Shown in pieces: positions 54,863 through 64,000 of a stretch of DNA of 64,000 bases. Source of the stretch: Symbiotaphrina buchneri. Lineage: Eukaryota; Ascomycota; Symbiotaphrinales; Symbiotaphrinaceae. The position numbers and the translations under genes are program-made. Each line of letters begins with the position of its first letter. The stretch's first letter is position 1. The notes beneath the pieces are model-generated. The model was not told the origin of the DNA and did no database searches. It worked only from the letters and a program-made list of their open reading frames with translations. The stretch is taken from the NCBI GenBank assembly GCA_001599915.1, contig BCIG01000002.1, positions 992,001 through 1,056,000 of the forward strand, given 5' to 3'.

Positions 54863-57800
54863 ATGGCTGAGCTTGTCGCTTCACTCTGGTCGTCTCCGCC
54901 AGCAATAGCATTGAGACGGCCAGCCGGCGTATACGTTCAACCAGATATCTCCATGATGATGTGGGCTGCCTTGTGGGCGGTATCGGAATATGTAGCACCA
55001 TTTGCTATGTTCCGTCTCCTAGGCTACCTTGAAAGCCCTGAAGGTGCGACGGTACACCCGGCAGTCTGGATATCTCTGCTCTTCATTGGCCCCATGGCTC
55101 GATCAGTCTTCTACCAACAGTACCTGTTCACCAGCATGCGCCTCGTCGTTAGACTCAATATGTCGCTGGTTCAAGAGATCTATCAGACAGCAATAACCTC
55201 GATCGCTTATGATGCAACAACGGCTATTGATGTCATTGGCAGCGGTGCAAAAGCGGACGCCAAATCTTCTCGCAAGGATGCGAAACGGTCACAAGCCAAT
55301 ATCTCCACTCTCATGTCTACAGACGTGGAATCTATCTACAACTGTAGAGACACTGTGTTAGCCGGCACGTCGGGCACCATCTCCATAACCCTGGCCATGA
55401 CATTCCTCTATCGTATGTTAGGCTGGCCTTCTTTGATCGACATCGCCACTGTGCTCATCCTCTTTCCACTTCCAACATACATCTCGCGCCGGTTATCGCT
55501 TGTGCAAAGAAGTTTTTTACAGGCTGCAGACCAGAGGCTCGCACGAATAACGGAATACCTTGGCTCAATTCGAACATTAAAATACTTCGGTTGGGAAGAT
55601 GCGATGGCACAGAAAGTCAACAGTATCCGTGCACTGGAACAAAACCGGATCTGGAGGCGCAGCTTGTGGCTGGCTGGCGTGTTCATGTGCAGTGACCTCT
55701 TGCCACTAATGACACTTCTGGTCATGTTCTCGTCCTTTGTCCTCCTCACGGATAAACAACTGACGGCCCCTGCCGCATTTACTGCTTTGTCTATCATCGA
55801 TACCTTGCGAGTCCAATTCATGTTGCTTTCGGGAGTTGGACGTTGGATCGCGCAAGGGTCAGAATCGTTTCGACGTCTGGACCACTTTTTCGAGTCACGG
55901 TGAAGGTCAAGCGGCATCCTATCGGTCCACCAGCCTTAGGAAATGCAACCTTTCGAAGGACACCCATTGCCGAGTTCCGATTGAGGAGCATCTCCATTCA
56001 ATTCCGAGAAAAGGCATTCAATGTAATCACAGGACCCACCGGAAGCGGCAAGACATCACTGTTGCTGTCACTTTTAGGTGAAACGGTCCTGGAAGAAGGC
56101 AGTGCGACGTGCCCCGACGATATAGGGTATGTGGCGCAAACAGCCTGGTTGCAGGCTGCTACCATTCGCGATAATATCCTCTTCCACAGCGTCTACGATG
56201 AGGGACGCTATAACACTGTCGTCGAGGCTGCTGGCCTTATCCAGGATATCCAACAATTCCCGGATGGCGACATGACAGAAGTTGGAGAGAAGGGAGCAAC
56301 TCTGTCCGGTGGTCAACGCCAACGGCTGGCTCTTGCCAGAGCTCTCTACTCGCCATCATCGGTTCTGATGTTCGACGATGTATTTTCAGCCCTGGATACA
56401 CACCACGACAGCTGTATATGATAAATGCTTTCGACGAGGCTTGTTGAAGGATAGAACAGTTATTCTTGTAACACAACTTCCAAACGCATTGCAGGATGCA
56501 GACATGTTGGTCACGCTAGATCATGGCATGGTAACTTCCATCGAAGACCGCGCAGATGCTCATGCAGCATGGCAAATTGGTAGTTCCGCCAGCACTATAG
56601 CGGAAGGAGCGGCTACTCCGTCTGGTGATACATCCAAGACAGTCTCGGAGAGTGAAGCTCCAGCTGGACCAGTACGACAAAGAATAAAGGAGGAGGTACG
56701 AGCTAGAGGGCGCGTGCCTAGAACACTTTGTAAGCTCTCTTTCTGCCTAACAACGTCTGGAAATGCTCACGACTTCGAAGTCTTCCAGTACATGCTTCAA
56801 TTTGGCGGGTGGCCCTATGCCACACTATCCATCCTGAGCAGCAGCACCGTCCAGATCTGCTTCTTCACTATTACCCTGTGGCTCTCTATCTGGACAGGAG
56901 CCTATGCTACGGATCCCCCTCCCAGTCTAGCCTTCTATCTCGGCATCTATGCCGCCCTTTCTTTTGCCTTTCTTCTACTACAAGGCGGTAACACGCTGAT
57001 CTATCAGTATGGCGCGTGGCGCGCTGCCCGGAAACTGCACACATCTGTTGTACACGGCATCCTCGCAGCTCCAATCGCCTGGTTCGATGAAAATCCCATT
57101 GGTCGCGCGATCAATCGTTTCGGAAAAGACACCTCCTCATTGGACCAAGTGCTAGTAGAGTATCTTCGCATGTCGTTCGATTATGGCCTTCGATTCTTAT
57201 TGCGCATCGGTGGCATCGCCTCTATCTTGCCAATCTTCGCCTTGCCAGCTGCAGTCATATGCGGCATCGGATTCGCGCTCGGGGAGATGTACACGCGCGC
57301 CCAGATATCCATCAAACGGCTGAACTCGATATCATACTCGCCCGTCTTGAGCCACTTCACCGACACGGTATCCGGGCTTTCAACCATCCGCGCACGCCAC
57401 GGCTTCGACGAGCTCTTCCAGCAGCTGCTTGCCGTGAAACTGGCCACCCATGCCCGGGTCGCCGAGGCGCAGTACAACAGCAACCAGTGGGTGTGCGTGC
57501 GCTCGGACTTCTGCGCCGCTACGGTGGCGCTGGCGGCTGGATGCGTGGCATATGTCAAGGCTGGCAGCGTATCGGCGGGACTGGTGGGCTTCTCGCTCAC
57601 GAATGCAATAGGCCTGAGCACGGCGATCCTAATGTTTGTCCGTACATTGAACGCGCTGGAGATCGAGCTTAATAGCTACTAGCGTATGCAGGAGTACACC
57701 GCAATTGAGCCCGAGGAGAAGCCGAATGTAGCCGAGAAACCCTTCCGGGTGCCGGCAGCATGGCCAGCGCAAGGTAGAATTGAGTTCAGAGGCGTGACGG

Positions 57801-58734
57801 CCCGGTATGGTGAACAGGGCCCGGATGTACTCAAGGACCTGGACCTAAAGATCCAGCCTGGAGAGCGAGTTGCCATTGTCGGCCGTACGGGCAGCGGGAA
57901 GAGCACGCTTGGGCTGACGTTGCTACGGTTTACGACTATCGTGGAAGGCGAGATCCTCATCGACGGCATCGAGGTGAACAAAGTTCGTCTTCACGACTTG
58001 CGGCGGCGCATCACCATGATCCCACAGGAACCTGTCTTGTTCGCCGGCGACGTCCGCACAAACCTCGATCCCTTTGGCGAAGTCAGCGATTCGGAGCTGG
58101 AAAGCGCCCTGACGGCATGCACGTCCATCTCCGCGCTGTCATCGTACCGCAGCGGCGCCAACTCCGACACAGTCAAGCCTCTCTCACCAACAGCACCTGT
58201 CGATGGTATCTCCGAACCCGCTACCGACGTGCCCAGGTCTAAAATCACACTCTCGACGCCGGTTGCGGCGAACGGGGAGAACTTCTCACACGGGCAGCGG
58301 CAGATCCTGTCGCTGGCGCGCGCGCTGGCGCGGCGCTCGAAGATCGTGCTGCTGGACGAGGCGACGGCTTCGGTCGACTACCAGACGGACGTGCGGATCC
58401 AGGAGCTGCTGCGCGAGGAGTTCGCCGGCAGCACGATTGTGGCGATTGCGCATCGCCTGAGGACGGTGATTGATTATGATCGGATTGTTGTGTTGGGCGG
58501 TGGGGAGGTGCTTGAGTAAGTCCTGTTCCTTAGGAGTTTCATGCAAACTTTCTGTCGGTATTTTCCTTCCTGTAAGCCATGTCGTGGCCGTTCGCGAAAG
58601 GGCTGGCTGACGAGGGTTGGGGTAATGATAGGGTCGGCAAGCCGTCAGAACTGGTTGATAACAAAGGCCCATTCTGGCAGATGTTGCAGAATAGCGGCGA
58701 GTATGAGGAGCTGGTTGGGATGGTCAAGCCATGA
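54863..58734 (+). pseudogene. ABC transporter, subfamily C (MRP type), disrupted
   Basis: Two membrane domains and two nucleotide-binding domains can be followed in the order TMD1-NBD1-TMD2-NBD2. NBD1 has Walker A GPTGSGKTS, signature LSGGQRQRLALARAL and Walker B VLMFDDV. NBD2 has GRTGSGKST, a signature changed to FSHGQRQ and VLLDEATAS. TMD2 contains the NRFGKDTSSLD segment typical of ABCC exporters. The gene is broken: one-base losses near 55897 and near 56404 and a TAG at 57680-57682 (between ELNSY and RMQEYT) interrupt the frame. TMD0 is missing at the 5' end. A 51 bp intron at 56730-56780 and a last intron at 58516-58631 are still recognisable, and the final exon ends EELVGMVKP. The decay looks recent because sequence is otherwise well kept. 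Confidence 0.8.
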
Positions 58735-60305
58735 AGGAATGAAACGTCAAGAGGGATAGGATTTCGATTTGTGCAGAGCCTCATGAGATATTCAAGCACC
58801 CAGCCAAGCATGGAGTGTGACAGAGGGTCAGCAATGCATGTGGAAGGGAGAACCAGTCTTCGGCTACATGCATGCGAGATGGACGTTGTTGGGTCTCTGG
58901 TTGTTGGGCAATGCTTTTGCCTCGTTTGATGCAACCATGCACAATCATCATCATGGTCTACACATCACAAAGCTGCGTCGTATCTGAGCTGCTGCAGGAT
59001 GGAGCTGTGTTAGATGAGCTACAGCATTAATACATATAAGCATAGGCCTCATCATGTTCTACACGCGAAATATGTCTGTCGTCAACAGCACTTCATGAGC
59101 TAGCTGCGATGGGCCACCGTATCGTCAGCCGATCGGCTAGTCCCCGGGTCCCGGCACGGCCAGCAACTCAAATGCCGTAGAAATCTCGATATAACTCTTG
59201 CCGAGAAATGTGCACTCTGTTATACATGTAGAGTGTAACTGTGAACAACGGCCGCTACTGCTCTGCATAAGACTTCAAAGATTCCCTGAAGAAACCAAAC
59301 CACCGCTTCTCTCATGCCGTGGGCTTCAGGTGAAGTGTGGTCTCTACGGTATCAAAAACAGGCGTATCATCCCCGCCAAGGCGGCCAACCCCCGACGCCA
59401 ACATTTCGGGCCGGAGGCCTAGCCTAGCTCGCGCCCCTATCCGCCCCAAACGAGCGTTATCACCCACCACAAACGACGTTATCAGTGTCTTATCAGCAAT
59501 CACCAGAACCCAAGTATCCGGGTGGCATCCATCCATTATCAGCACCCCTGTCGCCATGCTACACCGTAACCTTAACGGGGCGCACACAACGCACGTTTCC
59601 TGCGATAAATGGGTGGAAGTTGGCGGAAAATGCCTTGATAAGAGCACCCTGGAGGTTGATAAGGTAGCTTCTACTTCCGCCAGTGGCGCAGGGGAGGGGA
59701 ACCGGGTGAGATCCCAATCCGGCTCTGGTGCGTGATTCGTTGGAAGCGCTGCAGGCAGTGCTGGGGGAACCAATAACGACGTAAGAAGGAGGGGCGATCA
59801 TAAGCCGGGGCGAACGTCCATGTGCGGCTACCACTCGAGCACTGTACTATCGATGATCCGAACTAGCGGACGGCCTACTTTGCGATAGCTGTTTTCCGTA
59901 TCATGCAATGTCATTGTGCGATGAGAATTCGGTATTATGTACACGGTACCTTTCCCTATCGAATTGGCAACCAAGTCCCGGCAACTTGGCCGTGGTGTAG
60001 CTTTTCCGGGGGGAAGAGTGGGCGTCAGCAACGACGTGCGGGCCTTACCTACCTGTTTCGAGCATGCCGTTTGATAGAGAGATAGTGGCATGGAGGGATG
60101 GGGCCCCTATCGGACGTAGCCATGCAGCGCTGATCTCATCCTTATAACACCAGCTGCCCCTGTCGCGATCTGCTTCGCTTTCCTAGCCTACTGTCTACCT
60201 TTGCCCGCCACCCTCTTTCTTCTTTATTTTACATCCGAGTCATTCGGGTCGTCTTTTTTATACAGGCCAACATAAGCAAAGAAAGACAGTCCAGAAGAAA
60301 AAACA
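58735..60305. other. Long intergenic region
   Basis: These 1.57 kb hold no recognisable gene. Open frames of 130-150 residues at 59312-59773 on both strands lack motifs. A 12 bp palindrome AGCCGATCGGCT occurs near 59128. Confidence 0.45.
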
Positions 60306-62211
60306 ATGTCCACCCCTTCGGACTCCCCTCCGCGCAAGCGGTCGACAGAGAAGATACAGCACCACGGCGCGCGGGCTAGCATGGAGCACGGCGAGAAGAT
60401 CCTGCGGGACTTCGGCGAGGCCGGCGTCGAGCCCGTCTTCGACGAGGACGACGGCGAGGTCTTCCAGATCGCCGAGGACAAGGTCGACTTCCGCACCGTC
60501 GGGTGGCCGCGAGCCACCGTCATCTTCCTCAAAGTCATCTTCGCTACCGGTGTGCTGAGTATTCCCACGGCCATGTTCTCCCTTGGCGCTGTGGGCGGAG
60601 CGCTGTCCATCTTGGGGTGGAGTGCGTTGAATACTTGTATGCATCCCGTACCTGTTCCCGCTCGTCATTGGTAGAGACTGGAGATGGAGTTCTGACGGCA
60701 GGAAATAGATACGGCCATGATCCAGGGTGATTTCAGGAACAACCACCCGCGCTGCCACAGTATCGCCGACATGGCGAATCACGTCGGCGGCGTGGTGACG
60801 CGGGAAATTGCTGGGTTTCTGTTCATCGTTGCGTAAGCTTGCCCTCGGCCCTTGCCATGCTTCTCTCTGCGCTGCTTCCAGTGAGGTTATCATATGCTGA
60901 CCCACTGCTTACCATACAGATACGTCTTGTGCTCCGGGTCCGGCATCCTCGGTGTCTCCATCGGCCTGAACGCACTGTCCAACCACTCAGAATGCACCGT
61001 GTGGTTCACCTTCATCGCGACCATCATCGTCGCCCTCGCGGCTAGCGTACGGAAGTTCGAGAAGATCGGCTGGTTGACCTGGGTCGGCTTCGTGTCCATC
61101 TTCATTGCCGTCTTCATCGTCGTGTAAGCCCCACACCCATCTCCCCGGATCCCTTTCCCCATCTCTTATCCGCGCGGAAGGTTCTAACATGTATGAATGT
61201 CTAGCATCGGCGTCACGACCCGCTCGCGCCCCGCAGCCGCGCCTCAGACCGGCGACTACGAACTCGGATACTACGTGATCGCGCACCCGACCTTCATCGC
61301 CGGCATGACCGCGTCCGCAACCATCTTCGTCTCATCCGCGGGGACATCCGCCTTCCTGCCCGTCATCTCCGAGATGCGCCGGCCCAAGGACTACCGCAAG
61401 GCGCTGTTCTGGTGCATGGGTTTCGTCGCGGCGGCGTATCTCACTTTCAGTCTGGTCGTCTACCGCTGGTGCGGCCAGTGGGTTGCCAACCCTTCGCTGG
61501 GCGTATGTAGCTTCCTTCCCTAAAAGTGTTTTGGGGAGATCGGATGTTAACAATGTGTGTGGATAGAGCGCCGGCACGATGGTCAAGAAAGTCGCCTACG
61601 GCATCGGTATGCCAGGCCTGATCGTTAGTGCGTGCCTGTACCTGCACGTCGCGGCCAAATACGTCTTCGTGCGCATCCTGCGTAACTCCATCCACCTGCA
61701 GGCCAACACGTTCGTGCACTGGGGCGTCTGGTTGTACGTCTCCCCCCCATCGCATCTCATCCCTTCCCCACCAAGCACCTATACATCATGATCCACTAAT
61801 CCACTACGCAGCGGCTGTGTCCTCACGCTCGCCAGCCTGGCCTTCGTGCTCGCCGAGGGGATCCCCATCTTCAACTACCTGATCGCGCTGACGGGCAGCG
61901 TGTGCTTCGCGCCGATCGCCATCGCGCTGCCCGGCTGGCTGTGGCTGTACGACCACTGGGACTGGCGGCGCGGCAGCGTAGCGCAGAAGGCGGCTTTCTG
62001 GGCGCATTGGCTGCTGCCGGCTCTGGGCATCTTTTTCTTGATCGGAGGCACGTATGGTATCGTGCAACAGATTATCGATGCTTATGCCGATGGGGAGATT
62101 GGTGAGTCTTGAGTCCTCTGAGGTGTCTGCGAGCTGTAGCGAGGCGTGTGACTGACTGATGGACGTATAGGCTCGGCCTTTTCGTGCGCGGATAACTCGG
62201 GCTCCAGCTAG
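60306..62211 (+). CDS. Amino-acid transporter of the AAAP family
   Basis: Seven exons (60306-60636, 60709-60832, 60920-61123, 61205-61502, 61567-61733, 61812-62101, 62171-62211) give about 484 residues. After an acidic cytosolic N-terminus of about 65 residues come [21 protein letters not shown] and [17 protein letters not shown], the conserved start of Aa_trans transporters. Ten or eleven hydrophobic segments follow, among them [20 protein letters not shown], the conserved segment of the N15/neutral amino-acid transporter branch. Such proteins move neutral amino acids by proton coupling at the plasma or vacuolar membrane. All introns preserve phase, and the short last exon encodes only [13 protein letters not shown]. 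Confidence 0.9.
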
Positions 62212-62801
62212 ATGAGGGAGTGGATGAGATGCCCTTCATGATCGGACAGGAGACAGTGATTGAGTGGTAGGATTCGATGATAGAATCGGATGGATAGAGT
62301 ACATAGAGACATATCGGTAGAGAGAATACAAGTTGTCATTATAGCACACTGCACGTATGCAAACCGTACATAGTCCGCACAGATCACCTTCAGCCTTGTC
62401 GCCCCAGTATACCAAGTCTAGTTTCTCGGACGCCGACAACGGAGGTGACCAAGGTTCGGATGAGTCTGAGCCGTTGGAGAGAGAGTGCCAAATCGGGTAT
62501 AGTGCCAAGGCAAAACTAGCTCCGGAAGTACACGTGTACGTCATGGCCGATGCTCGACGCGGCCGTTTAGTCACGGCTGGTCTAGAACCGCGAAAAGGAC
62601 CCACCGCGATTTCAAATGCGCAACCTCGTGCTTTGCATATAACGGCGCTGCGAGCCCCTGCGGGAAGTTAGAGCTCTTGAATTGAATACATCCCGAATAT
62701 CTTGTATAAACACCCGCGAAGGCAAAACCACAAGCAGTTGCTCCACAACTGTACACATTCCAAAACCAGCCACTACATCACCACATCCATCATCGCCAAC
62801 C
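62212..62801. other. Intergenic, promoter side of sulfiredoxin
   Basis: No gene is recognised in these 590 bases. Confidence 0.45.
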
Positions 62802-63191
62802 ATGGCCCTCGCCGGCTCGATCCAATCCACCCACCTGCGCACCACAACCCTCCCTCTCTCCTCCCTCATCCGCCCCATCCCACCCGTCATCGACGCGCGC
62901 AAAGTGGACAGCATGGTCGAAACCCTGCAGGGCCAAGCATGCAGCTACATCCCACAGCCGCCGCCCGAGGCGATCGAGCCGGGGAAGCTGCCGCCCGTCG
63001 ACGTGCTGCACTACCACTCCAAAGCGCAGGATAAGGATTACTATTTTGCGTTTGGAGGCTGTCATCGCCTGCAGGCGTATGAGAAGGCGGGCGTGGAGGT
63101 GGTGGATGTTAAGGTCTTGAAGGTTACGAAGAAGATGCTGAAGGTTTATCTTGGGGCGAGCGTGGATCGGATTGTTGGAGAGGAGGACTGA
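62802..63191 (+). CDS. Sulfiredoxin
   Basis: A single exon gives 129 residues, the normal sulfiredoxin length. The active site FGGCHRLQAYE near residue 88 carries the catalytic Cys followed by HR in the conserved FGGCHR motif. The N-terminal part has LSSLIRPIPPVIDARKVDSM, and DYYFAFGG leads into the active site; the fold is ParB-like. The enzyme uses ATP to reduce cysteine sulfinic acid in 2-Cys peroxiredoxins, restoring them after peroxide overload. It is cytosolic. It is unrelated in position to the catalase and GST genes elsewhere in the window, but belongs to the same redox defence. Confidence 0.93.
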   Translation: MALAGSIQSTHLRTTTLPLSSLIRPIPPVIDARKVDSMVETLQGQACSYIPQPPPEAIEPGKLPPVDVLHYHSKAQDKDYYFAFGGCHRLQAYEKAGVEVVDVKVLKVTKKMLKVYLGASVDRIVGEED

Positions 63192-63768
63192 TGGGAGGGG
63201 GAGGTTTGGATGCATGGATATTGGGATCGGGAGGAGGTGACGTCCCCGGCCCTCGAGGAACGCTGGAGGAGTGGTGAGCGAGCGACCGGCTTTGGATGCG
63301 GTAGTGCTCCCGCCTGAGTGCAGCAACGGGCTCCGGAAGCCTCTGGGGGCCTCAGTCCAGCCGGCAACGGAACGGATAGGACACCGACTCTCAGTGGCGC
63401 TGGCTAAAAGAGGCCAGGCGTAGGTGGGCTGGAGGCATCTTCTGGCATTGCCGGATTCTAAGGCGCGCGAGACTGCAAGGCGAGAGGGCCGGGAAACGCT
63501 GAATTTTGCCTGCCAGTCTGCTACATGCTTTTCAAATTCCGAACATGGTTTTCTTCTTGTCTTCTCCAGACAACAGATTACATGACCACAGATGTTCTTG
63601 ACTCTCTCTTGCCCCTCCCTACTTTTGTCTTCGTTCGCCCAGTCCCATGCGGACGTGATGAAGTAGCTTTCCAAGCATCCTGGCCACTCCGTCACCATCC
63701 CGCCATCCCGCCATCCGCGTGTACTTTCCGCACTTGAGATGCCTTTCCGCTCACCAACGCACAAGCAT
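63192..63768. other. Intergenic, between convergent genes
   Basis: Sulfiredoxin and the aldehyde dehydrogenase converge on this 577-base spacer. No gene is recognised. Confidence 0.5.
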
Positions 63769-64000
63769 CTAAAGCTTCGCGCTCGGCGGGTTCATGCCGA
63801 GGTTGACATGGACGGCTTTGACCTGGCAGTAATTCTCCAGCGCATAGCTCCCCTGCACAAGCCACAACGTAAGCAAACCACTCGGGCCATCACAACAACA
63901 AACGCCACTCCGTCCAGAGATCTCAAAAGGAAAGGAAAACCTATGACGGGTGAGGAAGGAGCAAGCTTACCAGTTCCCGGCCAATGCCGCTCGTCTTGTA
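63769..64000 (-). CDS. Aldehyde dehydrogenase, C-terminal end (5' part outside window)
   Basis: Two minus-strand exons are visible: 64000-63971, which encodes YKTSGIGREL, and 63852-63769, encoding GSYALENYCQVKAVHVNLG and onward to the stop codon. This is the conserved C-terminal end of NAD(P)-dependent aldehyde dehydrogenases (KxSGIGRELG, YxxxKxVxxNLG). The gene continues past the right edge, so its catalytic Cys and Glu are not seen. Its last residues are SAKL, a variant PTS1, so the enzyme may be peroxisomal. Confidence 0.88.

Noticed and set aside
62790-63764. A 324-codon minus-strand open frame over the sulfiredoxin gene
   Set aside because: It covers the antisense of sulfiredoxin and intergenic sequence and shows no family motif.

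Overview
The window is nuclear DNA of a filamentous ascomycete (Pezizomycotina), most likely a eurotialean mould. The evidence is short (about 41-115 bp) GT-AG introns interrupting nearly every long gene, loose gene spacing without operons, and typical mould families: GMC oxidoreductase, P450, NCS1 permease, MFS drug transporter, large-subunit secreted catalase, URE2-like GST, D-amino-acid oxidase, delta-8 sphingolipid desaturase and HeLo-type kinase-like proteins. Exon limits were placed by hand so that reading phase and family motifs run through each junction.

Left part (1-13.8 kb): the 3' end of a glutamine-synthetase-like gene, a GMC oxidoreductase ending in a peroxisomal-type AKL, a purine/cytosine-type permease, a cytochrome P450, a 2,2-dialkylglycine decarboxylase-like enzyme and a PAF-acetylhydrolase-like lipase, all on the + strand. 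No polyketide or peptide synthase backbone is present, so this looks like a nitrogen-compound or accessory neighbourhood rather than a classic secondary-metabolite cluster. From 14.3 to 17.5 kb lies a decayed minus-strand locus with a P-loop. An MFS transporter, a DUF1275 membrane protein and a GST follow; between the last two is a 100-N assembly gap flanked by two copies of the same 286 bp.

Middle (26-40 kb): a broken Ty3/Gypsy integrase remnant, a secreted catalase, a DUF952 protein, then an amino-acid permease, a peroxisomal (SKL) D-amino-acid oxidase and a GSA-type aminotransferase, which together suggest uptake and breakdown of amino acids, perhaps D-forms.

Right part (39.8-64 kb): a divergent pair of kinase-like genes (a HeLo-like N-terminus with a pseudokinase, and an intact-looking kinase with a hydrophobic/basic tail), a soluble phosphatidylserine-decarboxylase-like enzyme, a degenerate secreted protein with 29-residue Pro-rich repeats, a small Cys-rich secreted protein, a sphingolipid desaturase with an apparent one-base deletion, a minus-strand locus encoding an H3-like histone fold joined to an Ala/Glu/Gln repeat tail, a disrupted ABC-C transporter, a vacuolar-type amino-acid transporter, sulfiredoxin, and the 3' end of an aldehyde dehydrogenase running off the right edge.

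The most unusual items are the H3-like histone-fold locus (52.6-53.0 kb), the HeLo pseudokinase/kinase pair (39.8-43.8 kb), the dialkylglycine decarboxylase-like gene and the putative D-amino-acid gene set. No tRNA, rRNA or CRISPR array was found.
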